From positions 62,001-126,000 of the forward strand of contig WION01000139.1 in assembly GCA_015039365.1 (NCBI GenBank): a stretch of 64,000 nucleotides of DNA. Direction: 5' to 3'. The notes under the pieces are model-generated. The model saw only the letters and a list, made by a program, of their open reading frames with translations, was not told the origin of the DNA and made no database searches. Positions 36,749 through 48,140 of this stretch are shown one piece after another. The number at the start of each line of letters is the position of its first letter. The stretch's first letter is position 1. Source of the stretch: Amanita rubescens. Its lineage: Eukaryota > Basidiomycota > Agaricomycetes > Agaricales > Amanitaceae. The position numbers and the translations under genes are program-made.

Positions 36749-36872
36749 TGTGGTCAAAAGACAACCCAGGCTATCGATCCCTTGCAGCGCCACAAATTTT
36801 CGATTAGATCATCATCTATCAATCTATCGGAGTTTCAATTGTGCTACTATAAGTGGTATGTAATTCTCACGT

Positions 36873-38317
36873 TCAATAGACGTACGCGTCGAATGGATCA
36901 ATATCATACTTTATACCCTCGGACCAATTATCTTCTACTCCATCCCGCTCAATTAATTTGATACCTGCCATCTCGAGCTCCTCCCGCTGGTTCTCGCTTA
37001 ACTTTCCTTCACCCCGGCCATTGTGCACAAACTCGAAAAATGGCGTGTGGGCTGCCGCCACCTTGAGCGCCGCAAAAAGGATCGACCAAGTAAGACTTAG
37101 AGCACAGCTGGAAAGGACAAGCCGACGTAAAGGGATCTTCGGCTCACGTGCGAACCTGAGCAACAATAAATCATCAAACCAACATCGACTCTCTCCATTA
37201 AAAATAACCAAGTCGTGGAGAGAGATGGTTTCTAGTTTTGGAAATGGAGGGGGATCTGACTGCGCTCTCCCCGAATAGAAGCCATTCCCATGCATCCTGG
37301 TCGAGGAAGGTAGTGGTGATCGCAAAGTGCTGCAAGTTTGGCGAATTTTTGTGAAATGCGTGTAAAACAAGCCGTACGGATTGCGCTTGCCGGGCTGTCC
37401 ATGGATCGCAACACAACGCAAACGTATGTGGACGAGCGCCATCTAGATGTAGGTTTTGGAGAGCCGGGGCTACGATATATCGTAGAAGCTCTGTGGCACA
37501 GCCAGGGGACGTGACGGCGAGATGAGTGAGGCATGGGAGGAAAACAGGGATGTGGATATCGTCACGGCCTTTGGTTTTCTCCAGGGGTATTGCAGGGTCT
37601 GTGTGAACCGGTAAGTCATCGGCCCTGGTGGCGTTTTTAAACCAGAGCGCTTCTAACTGGGGTGTGCTGTGCAGCATGGATATGACGCAGACAAGATTGA
37701 CACTGTTCATCTGGAATATCCCGTCCAGAATAAGACTACGTAGGAAGTTGAATGATGTCGTTGTCGGAGGCATGGGTAAGCAATCAAAGAAAGTGGGGAT
37801 CCCAAGATGCTCGTAGCCCGGGAAACCTTTCATCTATATTCTCGAGGTGCTTGTCCAGGTACGGCAAAGTGGGTGTGTGTGGCTCATCTATGCCCCTCAT
37901 TGATAACACCATGAGTGACTGTAGTTCTGGAAAGACTCTTGAGGCATCGGGGAAGATCTCGCCCAACATGGAACCTACGCGGAAACTTGATTCCCCAAGA
38001 ATGCATAACCTGATAATCTGCGGATTGAATTCTGATATCGCCGTGCATAGAGCGGAGATAATCGATACGTCCGCTGAATCGTAAACTGGACCGATCACGA
38101 TTGTGATGGGCCTTGTTGCTGCACGATGCAGCCGTGAGCGAAGAAACCCGCTACTTTCTGGAATGAACTGCGACGGGACTAGCTTTACGTCGGACCAGAG
38201 GGATGAGGTGGAATGGATGATCGATGCAAAGATGCTGCATGTTTCAATGATTGGCGCGGGTTTGCATTGGAGAAGTATCTTTTTTAGGACGTCCGTTGGC
38301 AGCTCTGTGAGTAACAT
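36873..38317 (-). CDS. F-box/LRR-type protein with two frame breaks
   Basis: The N-terminus (LTELPTDVLKKILLQC) is an F-box helix, followed by a long leucine-rich region typical of basidiomycete F-box proteins, which recruit substrates to SCF ubiquitin ligases. Three overlapping reading frames are needed: 38317 to ~37830, ~37833 to ~37260, and ~37280 to 36873. The first change could be a 76-nt in-phase intron (about 37902-37827, GTGTTA...ATATAG), but that would remove plausible coding sequence. The second (~37240-37280) has no credible intron. Both shifts are +1. The last frame (FPKLETISLHDLVIFNGE ... DPFDAYVY) clearly continues the protein. Either the gene is decaying or the sequence has indel errors. 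The start codon lies 301 bp from that of the divergent gene at 38618. Confidence 0.6.
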
Positions 38318-38617
38318 CGCGATAGGTGTTGGATGTTAAAGAAGAAGACGTGCGCCGACTTAAAGCCTCGTGGAGAAGTTGCTTTCATCACACGTCCTTA
38401 ATTCGGCTTCCAGGTAGTATGAGCTTGCTTTTAGTGTAGGCATGGCTAGCCTGGGCCTATCTGTTAAGGGCCGGTCAGGTAAACCTAGTTGCGAAATTCA
38501 CGCCTTTCGGTGAGAATATGAACGAAGAGGCCGAAACACATTTCGCTTCTGGTAGAACAGCTCAACGATCTTCTCCAAATCCTCAACATAAACCTCTCGA
38601 TACCTATTGAATCTCCA

Positions 38618-39181
38618 ATGGATCTGACACCGTCGCTTCTTATCGCCATCCTAGAGTCATTACTCGGAAGTCGTATTCCGTTTGATGACAATGCAGGGAT
38701 GATTAGTCCTGGAGACATAAAGAAGGTGCAAGATATGAAGATCTTTTTGGGTGTACTGGAGCACGATATTTTGGGCATGGATGTGGGGTTAAGCGACGTG
38801 GATCCGAGGCGGCTTGCGAGGGGAGAATGGGAAGATGTGGTTTATGTGGCGGAAATTCTTTGTTGGATTGGCACCCAGCTGCGAGAGTCGTGTCAGACAC
38901 CGATAGAAGAGACGATGGTCATGGAGAGTCAACCAATTGGACTTGGAATTTACGAGTCACCCGTTGACCCTACCCCGCTTGAAGTGACGGAATACGATAA
39001 CTTCTATCCTTCATCACCGTCGCTATTATCAGAACTCGATCTGAACACGAACTTCACTCTCGGCGTTCTACCATCTTGCAGTGAAGACATGGACCCGACT
39101 ATATGCGCGCCTTTGTCTCGTATTGGTGTGCAGCGTGTTGATAAGGAGTACGAGTGGATTTTGAAAGATACTGGATCCTGA
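38618..39181 (+). CDS. Conserved fungal protein with DUF5745-like N-terminal domain
   Basis: A 187-residue frame: MDLTPSLLIAILESLLGSRIP, VQDMKIFLGVLEHDILGMDV, DVDPRRLARGEWEDVVYVAEILCWIG, then a low-complexity acidic/Pro-rich tail. This order resembles the fungal DUF5745 family as I recall it; no function is known. In-frame, protein-like sequence continues upstream of the ATG to ~38545 (VEQLNDLLQILNINLSIPIESP) but has no Met before a stop, so an upstream coding exon or another indel is likely and the true N-terminus may be longer. It lies 112 bp upstream of SMC5 on the same strand. Confidence 0.55.
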   Translation: MDLTPSLLIAILESLLGSRIPFDDNAGMISPGDIKKVQDMKIFLGVLEHDILGMDVGLSDVDPRRLARGEWEDVVYVAEILCWIGTQLRESCQTPIEETMVMESQPIGLGIYESPVDPTPLEVTEYDNFYPSSPSLLSELDLNTNFTLGVLPSCSEDMDPTICAPLSRIGVQRVDKEYEWILKDTGS

Positions 39182-39292
39182 TATTGGTATTACGGAGCAT
39201 ATATGTTGCTTTCAGGAGGGGTTTGTGACTTGGATAGTATTTGTACTTGTGTACGCGACAACCTAAACGCGACGTCCAATTTATTCGACGCG

Positions 39293-42200
39293 ATGGCTAT
39301 CGCCAAGAAGGAAAAGAATGGTTCAACAACACAAGTCAAGGAGGAAAAAAGGAACTAGAGGAAAGCAGCGTGCCGTTCAATCCTGACGGTGAGGAGGAGG
39401 ATGGAGATAATGAAGGCTCCTAATAACGTCGTGGACGTAAACGATCCTGATGAGGATGCCCAGGGTGAAGAAGAGGAGCAGGAAGAGGAAGAAGAACAAA
39501 TCCGCGTTTCTAAGCGACAGAGAGTTAATGGTGAAGGAGATTCTCGCGCTTCGAGTGTTCAAGAGCAAGATATTCCTCGTACGCGCATCAAGACATTACC
39601 TCGAGATACAGACGGGTATTTATTTTCTCATTTGAGAGTTAGAAACGATATATTTATTCTATTTCAGATATATTCCAGGCTCGATCGTGCGCATACAAGC
39701 TAAAGAATTTCGTCACATACGATTATGTTCAGTTTCATTGTGGTCCCTACCTCAATATGATACTTGGACCAAACTGGGACAGGCAAAAGTAGTATTGCTT
39801 GCGCGATTGCTCTCGGTCTAAACTTTCCTCCAAGCGTACGTCCGTTTATATTCTTTCCTCTGAATTAATTTTTTGATAATCCCCGCATATAGATACTTGG
39901 ACGTGCCAGCGAGCTCAACTCGTTCGTCAAACTCGGCACAGAATCGGGATACATTGAAATCGAACTTAAAGCACCGAAAGGCAAAGCAAATTATATCATC
40001 CGACGAAATCTTACGTCCAAGTCGAGGGGTTCAACATTTACTCTTAACAACCAGAGCGTAACAGCCAAGGAGATAACGGCTAAAGTGCAAGAGCTCAACG
40101 TTCAAGTCTCAAACCTTTGGTATGTCGATAACTTACTTTTTTTTTTTGTTCTGTCGACGCGACCGTCGATGATAGCTCGTTTCTTCCACAAGATAAGGTG
40201 TCCGAATTTGCTGCGATGACATCCCAGCAGCTATTACGCGAAACACAACGCGCTGCCGGGGATGAGCGCCTCACTGCATGGCACGATACCCTCATCAATA
40301 CAGGGCGTGACTTGAGAGCGGTGCAAGACGTAAGCTTCTCTTTGCACTTTATATATGCATGATGGTTGAAGAGTCGTTAGCAAGTAAATGAAGAGAAAGA
40401 GCACGTGCGCCTATTGAAGGAAAGAAATGCCGCAATTGAGCGTGACGTGCAACGGTTTAGAGAACGAAAACGCATTGAGCGCAACGTGAGGCGAGCAATA
40501 CTACAACGCATATAATAACAACTTATTTGACAACAGATCGCGCTTTTGCAAGTTCTCATCCCTGTTGAACAGTACCGTGTAATGCGGCAGAAGTTCATAG
40601 ATGCCAAGGCCGGACAACGGCCGCTGGCATAAGAGAGTTGCGAAACTGAAAGCGAGGAATGCGCCAGTGAATGAACTGTTAAGGTAATTTCCATTCTTGA
40701 CTAATTTGCACCCCGTCTAATGGGAGTCATAGTAAACTTGAGGAGAATCTCAAACGGCGCGAGAGTGATCGCGATAGAATGAAAAAGAGCACGAAAGACA
40801 ATTTCCAAAAGATGCTCTCCCAGTGGCAGAGAAGTGAAAAACTTGTCAGTTTCCGAAATTGTAAATCAGAGTTGATTCTAATTTCGTCGGTTAGGACACC
40901 GAGGCAGATGATCTGCAGAGCAAGATTGATCAGCTCAAAAAGGATGAGAAGGACCGTCAACGTCGGATCAAGGAGATAGAGAGAGACATTGAACAAACGA
41001 GGCAAGAACTTGCCGTTCCGGTGAAGACGGAGAACGCCGAAGATCTTAATCATGAACAGGTATCAGTGGTCTTTTCACTTATGTCTCCATTCCCGACGGA
41101 TCGTACTGAGCCATCTGTTGCAGAGACAAGTCAATCAAGAACGTGCAAGCGTCGTGGAACGGAAAGTTGCGATTGAGGCGGAACTTAGAAGGAATGTAGA
41201 CGCGTGTTCTGAAAGACAAGTCCGACTGGAAACAGCACGATCAGAGTGTGTTTTGGAAACGCCTGTCTTTTCAAATGTTAACCAACTATTTTAGGCTCAA
41301 GAAGCTCGACAATGTGTTGGAACTGAAACTCCAGAATATGCACAATTGGGATAGGGACACCCATGCCGTCATTCTTTGGTTAAGGAAGAATCAACAACGG
41401 TTCAAGATGCCCATTCTCGAGCCACCGGCTATCCTTGTTAACGTTCCAAACAAGGCTTTTGGAGACGCGGTTGAGGCATGTTTCAACTCCGCGCAACTCA
41501 GGGTAAGTTGCCTATTCACCGCAAGGAACAAATCGTCAAATCGTGCCTCCTGATAGACTTTTGTGGCTCAATGCCAAGAGGATCTAGATTTATTCAATAG
41601 GCTCATTAACGATAGTCAAGGTCAGGAATTTGGCCGCAAGGTCCGTGTGACAACTTGGTTCCGTGCACAACGGGAAGATCAATTAACACCACCGCCAATG
41701 ACGGAGGCCGAGGTATGTCGCTTACTTTCTATATGTTGTTCTCGTTTCGACATGGCATCAGCTTCGGGAAGAAGGCTTTGATGGATACGCATTGGACTAC
41801 GTTGACTGCCCCAAGGAATTACATTGGTTCCTGAAACGCGAGCTGAACATGCACCGGACCGTAAGCAGCTGGTGTCATTGGGACTACAAACCTTGTACTG
41901 ACGGAGATTAGGCAATCGCTCTCAGGCCTAACATTGACGTTAACAAAGTCATGCGCCTCGTTGCTCGCGATGGTCCGAATGGAGCCGGAAAGGGGCGAAC
42001 TTTTTCAATGGCTCGACGCTTAACATAGTCACGCGCTCGCGGTACGGAAAACGTGCCGTTGCCAACATGACGAGGGAAATTCGGCCCGCAAAGTCCTTGC
42101 GCGTTGTGAACAGTGAGAACCCAGACTTTTTTCTATTTCATCGTTATTGAAAAAAAAATATAGTCGACCCGACCGTGAAAGCTGGTTATGACCAAACTAT

Positions 42201-43936
42201 ATCTACCGCTGTACAAGAAATCACGCTTTTCGACGAAGAGCGGAAGGAGCTCGTGGAGAAGTTGAATGCCGTGAAGCAAGAGGATCAAGTCTTTGAGGAG
42301 AGACTTGTAAGTGGAGCGTTGTTTGTACTTGCACTGCGGTTTAACCCATTATATGCAGGGCGAAATCAGGAGACGCAGGGATGCGAATAGAGATGCTCAA
42401 GCGCGCCGAGCGCGATTAACTGGGAAGCTAGGTAATAGATTTGCTTTGACGATTATCGGATGGATCTGACGCTTCACCTGACAGATCGTAACGAAAAGAC
42501 ATTGAGAAGTCTAGTGAATCAGCCGTCTATCGATGATCAGCGAGCAGAGTTGAACAAGAAACTGTATAATCTGTCGCAAAAACGGGTCAAGATCATCAGA
42601 GAGTACTTGGTGCGTGAATTGAAGATAATAGATTTAGCCGTGTTGATGGTTTTGTGAAAGGATCTCGTTCATGCTGTCGTAAACGAACAAGGTGAATGTT
42701 GCAAGAAAGGTTTGGAAACTTTGCAAATCAGCGCGAACAAGACGGCTCTCCAAGCGGAACTGCAGAGGAAAGATGAGAAATTCCAGCATGCGTTGCTCGA
42801 AGTTCCAGAAAGGTTTGTCAAGATGAAGTCGAGTACGACGGTTACTGATAAATGGCCATGACAGTGGACAATACGTATAGAAAAGTCAAACAAGAGTCCA
42901 AGGTGTTGCTTGAGCAGAGCCGAGAAGTCGTTTCTCGTATGAATCCTGAACTACGGGAGGAATATAATGAGATTGAAAATAAACGGTTGGAGTACGACAA
43001 GGCATGCCGCGCCGCTCATCAAGAAGGACAGAGGCCTCCTTCCGCTGAAGGAGTTGATACTCGATCTCTGGAAGAACTTCAAACCGAGTTGGAGACGCAA
43101 AAGGCGAATCTGGAGCTCAATTTGATGACGAATCCTGGTATCGTCGAACAATACGAACGACGCAAGCAAGAGGTGAGTTGGAGTGTTTGCTTTTCAGCTT
43201 CAGTTGACTCAGTCGATCGTGGGCGAAAGATTGACAGAACCGAGAAGAGCATTGAAGAAAGGACGAAGAAGGTGATAAAATATGAGAGGAGTATCAAGAC
43301 GGCTAGGGAAAGCTGGCAACCTGCGCTAGGGAAGCTAGTTACAAGTATTGGCGAGAAGTTTTCAGCGGCGTTTGACCGTGAGTATAAAAAAAAGGCATAT
43401 CTTGACGGTGCTAGTGCTAACTGAACGACTTCAGGTATCGGTTGTGCTGGGGAGATCCGAATTTCCCCTCACGAAGAATACGAGAAATGGGCCATTGACA
43501 TTCTCGTGAAGTTTCGGGATAGCGAAAAGTTGCAGTTGTTGACGAGTCAACGACAATCGGGTGGAGAACGATCGTTGACGACGATCCTGTACCTGATGAG
43601 CTTAACGGAAGAGGCCAGGGCACCATTTTCGCTCGTAGATGAGATCAATCAAGTGAGTCATGCGTGAAATGTTCAGACTCGGGGGGGGGTAATCGTGCTT
43701 CTCAGGGTATGGACAACCGCGCCGAGCGCATGGTTCACAACTCGATGGTCGACGTGACCTGCAAGGCGGATGCCGCTCAATATTTCCTTATAACGCCCAA
43801 GCTGCTCCCAGATTTGGAGTACCACGAACGGATGAAGATATTGTGTGTAAATAACGGAGAATGGTTACCTGACGAACGTAACCTCGGAAACTTGATGGAC
43901 ATGGTGGAACGCTACGTGCAGAAGAAGAATATATAA
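39293..43936 (+). pseudogene. SMC5: SMC5 (structural maintenance of chromosomes 5), multiple frame breaks
   Basis: About 18 exons can be traced. N-terminal part: DGYIPGSIVRIQ, LKNFVTYDYVQF, GRASELNSFVKLGT, SFLPQDKVSEFA, QQLLRETQRAAGDERLTAWH. The middle holds coiled-coil arms and a hinge region (EPPAILVNVPNKAFGDAVEACF, GFDGYALDYVDCP, RSRYGKRAVANMTREIRP). The C-terminal head has signature QSGGERSLTT and Walker B FSLVDEINQGMDNRAERM. The conserved frame changes at ~39699 (+1), ~39775 (+1, inside Walker A GPN|GTGKSS), ~40627 (+1) and ~41985-41995 (-1). The acidic N-terminus (39293-39430) also needs frame changes, and the junction before 42852 is out of phase. SMC5 with SMC6 forms an essential DNA-repair complex, so either this copy is a pseudogene or the sequence holds errors. 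The 3' third is fully open. Confidence 0.8.
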
Positions 43937-44087
43937 CAAGTAAAACAAGGAAAAGCAACAAAAACAGAAAAATTTACTGCGTTCGTAGTATAACTTACGA
44001 TCCTCGCGTAATTAGTTTAGAAGTAAATGTGCAACTACGTACATATATTAAGTACTTATCGTAGCACACAAGTTTAGTACAATGATT
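43937..44087. terminator. Shared 3' region of convergent SMC5 and TAF4
   Basis: Only 151 bp separate the two convergent stop codons. The interval is AT-rich, with several A-rich tracts that could serve polyadenylation from both strands. No single site can be assigned. Confidence 0.35.
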
Positions 44088-45609
44088 TTACACCCATCCT
44101 CGCGCGGCACCTTTACCGCCTCCATGACCACGTTCCTTTTCAATCACAAACATGGCATCCCGCATTGTGATAGCAAGACGGTTGTCTTCCTCTTGCGGTG
44201 GCGGTGCAGCTTTTGGTTTAGTAGGGAATGTACGGCGTTGCCCATGAGCTGTTGAGTGTCGCAGATGAAGTCGTCGTTGTCGTAGTAGTAGAATTAGCAG
44301 TCGTCGTCAGTCGTAGTTGTCGTCGTACTAGTAGCGGCAGCCATAGTAGAAGACGAAGTCGCGCTCTGCGCAGGTTTTGGCTTTGGAGGAATGGGAGCAT
44401 TCAAATTCGCCGCGTTCATCCACGCGTATCGTCCTCCCAACCCAGCAGCTTGCGTAGCTACCGCGTTCGACATTTTCTTTCGCACGTCTTCAGACATATT
44501 TCGAGCAGTTACGCCCGGTCCTTCTTTCTTCCGTTTCTTCTTTGCCCCGCCTTCGTCGTCTTCGCCTAACCCCACTCCTAACGCTGCTCCAGCAGCAGTT
44601 TGCTTGGGCAGCCAAAGCCGCAGCATGGGCAGCAGCCAACTCGGCTCGTTCCTTCCGTTCTCGTCTTATCCTCGTCTCTTCCTCCCTTTCAGCTTTTTCC
44701 ATCGCCGCAAGCTGTTTTGCGACGTCTGAACGGACGACGATAGACCACATTGGCTGGTTATCGGTGTATAAAGAGGCAGGGCGGTCGAATTGTGTAGAGG
44801 TGCGGTGGTGGGTTGCGGCGATCATGGAGGTGACGAGGTCCTGGAGACGTGCTCGCAAGGCGAGAGCGAGGTAGTTTATCGCGTCATCTGGGACGCGGGT
44901 TACTTTGTGGGAGGTCCCAATGGTGCGCATGGTTTGTCCTAGGAAGCGAACGTCGAAAGAGGGGGTGTTTGGCTGTTTTTTGCTACGGTCGTCGTAGACT
45001 CTGAAAGATTGGTGGTCGTGAGTCCGTTGAAGGCTTTCTTCCTCTGCCTAGAAAAGAGAGCTGGAGAAATGAAAGAATGGTATTAGCTATGGGGTTACAT
45101 ACCCGCAGATCTACTCCTGCGCTTCCCAGGGCATCATTGAGCGTCGCAACGTCTGACGTGTCGACGTTGTTGGCTGTTGAATTGCCTCCCGCTGTTGTTT
45201 GGCGTTGAGTGTTTTGCTGGGCAGTTACTGGAGGGGCGTAAGGCTGGTAGTGGGCTGGATAAGCGGCTTGAGGGTAGTGAGATGCATAACCTTGGTAATG
45301 TTGATAGGCAGTTCTGTGGAGGGTTGAGGCGAAAAGAAGAAAAAAAGCGAGTTGTAGGACGATTTACGTTGCGTGCTGGGATTGCTGTTGCAATGCGGGG
45401 TCAATGGGGATTTCTAGATATTGTTTATTTAGTCGGCGTCTGATAAAAGAAAGAAAACACATACGAGCGTTTGACCACTGAGTCGTTGTAGTTGCGACCG
45501 GTGGCGTCGCAGCGGACGCGGGAGTTGTTGACTCTGACTCGCTTTTCATCTCGTCGCTGTCCAAGTCAACGTCAAGTTTGATTACGTCATCATCTTTGCT
45601 CACATCCAT
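44088..45609 (-). CDS. TAF4: TFIID subunit TAF4, one frame break
   Basis: Exons 45609-45368, 45313-45103, 45047-44329, 44248-44088. A Gln/Tyr/Pro-rich N-terminal part leads into the conserved C-terminal TAF4 domain: LNDALGSAGVDLRAEEE (histone-fold region), FRVYDDRSKKQ, FDVRFLGQTMRTIGTSHKV, ALALRARLQDLVTSMIAA, and finally MRDAMFVIEKERGHGGG...GAARGWV. TAF4 pairs with TAF12 and is central to TFIID assembly. At ~44610-44600 one extra base in the Ala/Gln-rich stretch (after ALAAQ) shifts the frame; the downstream frame (AAGALGVGLGEDDEGG-type and KKKRKK tract) is clearly TAF4, and the last exon joins it in phase. The start at 45609 lies 5 bp from the NUP42 start; Met21 (45549) is an alternative. 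Confidence 0.85.
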
Positions 45610-45614
45610 TCATC
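45610..45614. promoter_or_regulatory. Five-base gap between divergent TAF4 and NUP42 start codons
   Basis: The minus-strand ATG occupies 45607-45609 and the plus-strand ATG 45615-45617. The promoters and 5' leaders of each gene must therefore lie inside the other gene's transcribed or coding sequence. Confidence 0.6.
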
Positions 45615-47310
45615 ATGGTAAGCCATTCTCTTATGTTAGTTCAGCCCTAATGTTCATGTTACACAGCCCGTTTGCTCATATTATTTGCGAGGAAACTGTA
45701 AGTTTGGTGATAATTGTAGGAATGAGCATCCACGCGGGGCATTTGGAAGTGCGTCTTTCTTATAGTCATCATTGGTTGCTCATCAAAACAATGTTATTAG
45801 ATCTCACTTGGTCGAATCAGAGGAATCCACCGGGGGACAAGATGCCATTTCCTTTTAGTATCGATTCCATCACCAGAGACTTGACGGCACACGTCGACAA
45901 GCCTTTGTGGCCTTTGTCTTCGTATGGTCCTGCTAAATCAGAACCAAACCTTCTAAGCGGGTTAGACGAGTCACCCGAGGAGCTGAGGGTGCGTGCGGTT
46001 ACTGCTTTACGGGCAGGAAACGCGAATGAATATGTACGCTAGGTCAACTTGCTACTCCAGTTCCGGCCCTAATAATTATGTTAGATGGCATACGAAAACC
46101 GTAAAATCGATGCCGCTGAGGGCACTTATTCCGTATGTTTGCCCAATATCTTAGGAGAATGACGCTAACTGAACGACAGAATGCGCGATCCAACGCCCAA
46201 CAAGCCTACGAGGTAGCCACGAAACAAAGTCCGGTCGCGTCCATCGTTAATTCTGGAAACAATTCCATCTTTAATAAACCCGCCACCTCTGCTTTTGGCG
46301 CCCAGACAACATCCGCATTCGGCGCTCCGAAGTCGGCCTTTGGTCAGCCTGCGTTCGGTCATACAGGTTTTGGGACTACGCCGTCTCCCTTCGGACAACA
46401 GGCCTCCGCTAGTACGATGACGGGCACATTTGGCCAGCCAGTCCAGCCACCATCAAACTTCGACACGCCCGCTTTTGGTCAGCCATCTCAACCTCAGTCG
46501 GGCCTTATTAAGCCTGCCTCTGGTGCCTTCTCCAATTTCGCCACAGGACCAAGTGCCTTTGGCGCTACGGCTGGTAGTGGGTCTACCGGTGGAGGATTTG
46601 GAGCCTTTGCGAAACAAACAACTCCGTTTGGTCTGGCTGCTGCTGGCCCAACGGGTGGCTCAGCATTCGGCCAGCCATCCTTTGGCGCAGCATCTGCGTT
46701 TGCTCCAGTCACGCAACAGCAACAGCCGCCGCCGCCGCCCCAAACGCAGTCAGCATTTGGCGGCTTTGGTCAACCACCGACATCTGCATTTGGTGCAACG
46801 ACACAATCTGCTTTCGGAGCGCCTTCAATGCAATCGCAACCATTCGGGAGCGCAAATATAACATCTCCGCAATCCGCTTTTCGGGCTGTTCAATCCCCTC
46901 CACAACCACAGCCACATCCGCCGACTTTCTCAGCATTTGGTCAATCGTCGACAAATACTACTACTACTACTACATCGGCATTTGGTCAGCCCCCACAACA
47001 GCAACCTAGCGGATTCTCCGGATTTGGACAGGGTTCCTCTCCATTTGGTACATCGCAACCTCCGCCTTCTACTGCACTACCAGAACCGCCCAGTAACACA
47101 CCCGAATCTGTAATTTTGGGCATGCAGCAGTTGTCTTCTGGTGCGGGTGGGAATGCGGCTCTGTACAAGCCTGGATCGACACCGTACGATGGAATGCTTC
47201 CGCCGGATTATGTGGAGATGATGCCGAGAGAAGCTGTTGAGGCATTTAAGAGTAAGACGTTTGAGTTAGGGAAGGTGCCGGAGTGTGTTCCGCCTTTGGA
47301 GATGAGATGA
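45615..47310 (+). CDS. NUP42: FG nucleoporin with CCCH zinc finger, Nup42/Amo1-like
   Basis: Exons 45615-45617 (the ATG alone), 45667-45748, 45801-46033, 46085-46132, 46180-47310 (498 aa, phases consistent). Splicing the ATG to exon 2 gives [22 protein letters not shown], a CCCH finger at residues 4-23, as in Nup42/Amo1. Residues ~40-140 contain the conserved block [21 protein letters not shown] and [13 protein letters not shown]. The central ~280 residues are FG repeats (SAFGAP, FGQP, SPFGQQ). The C-terminus [18 protein letters not shown]...[16 protein letters not shown] resembles the Gle1-binding motif of Nup42. It is expected on the cytoplasmic face of the pore, helping mRNP release with Gle1/Dbp5. 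No other in-frame start exists for the finger, which supports the three-base first coding exon. Confidence 0.88.
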
Positions 47311-48140
47311 TACCACATTGTATTTTTATATTGGGACAAGATACGTTTTCCGCGTTGTGTACATATATGTAGAGGAGTGGAAAATACATGGGAATCAATA
47401 AACTCAGAAAAAGGACAGCCAAGACGGTGGGATGACGATTCGAACCCCCCCTCCCCATTTTGTTATAAGACTGATTCCTCCACTTCGTTTCGGCCTCGGA
47501 GCCAGCAATAGCAAATTCTGTCATAATATGTCATAAAGCATACAGAATCGAATGCACGAGTTACTCGACAATAAGAAGCGAGCTAGAAAACTGATGCCCA
47601 TTCTCGCGTGCAGATTCATTAAAATGAAGGGGGACTCTTATCGCCGGATGGGCGTTCTTTCCCTCTGGCAACCTGAATGAAGGATCTGACTCGGAGGCCT
47701 GCGGAAGGGGTCAGTCAAGGTGTATATACAGAACGGGATGAACGCACCTTCGTCGTACTAAAGTGCTGGACCCTTTGTCTTGAACAGTCCGATACCATCC
47801 TTTGCTTTGTACTAGGACACCATGATTTCTCGCTTCATCCTCCGCATATTGCCAGGCCATGGCAATGATCCACCAGTTTTCTGCCCTCGTCTTTTTCATA
47901 CATTTGTTGGCTTGATTATAAGATTGGTTAGGTTGCGATGAATTGGCGGAGACGCAAATAGAAGATGGTGGTTGGACAGCGTGGACAATTTGTAGCCTGT
48001 GTAAGCCGGTCAGCGAAGGGACGGAGCACCTTCATAAGCGAGCGCCCGTCCGTCACTGGCCTGAGAGTCCGTAGTTTCGAGAAAGAGCTAAAATAGAAGG
48101 AAGGAGTGGGACGGGGTCACGTTGCTTTGCCAAATACCAT
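47311..48140. other. Intergenic with dispersed repeat fragments
   Basis: No gene recognised. 47684-47755 and 47836-47935 match 63380-63440 and 63525-63570 in the same order and orientation. Shared landmarks are GATGAACGCACCTTCG and TCCTCCGCATATTGCCAG. Confidence 0.6.

Noticed and set aside
36749..36793. Upstream in-frame Met of ARB1
   Set aside because: The extra residues (MALQGIDSLGCLLTT) do not resemble the family; the Met at 36748 starts the expected lysine-rich region.
37240..37860. Two 29-nt GT...AG segments at the F-box gene frame changes as ultra-short introns
   Set aside because: 29 nt is below plausible intron length, there is no branch site, and removing the first creates a stop.
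47436..47460. Second B-box-like sequence (GGTTCGAATC on the minus strand)
   Set aside because: No T-stem pairing and no A-box at a suitable distance.
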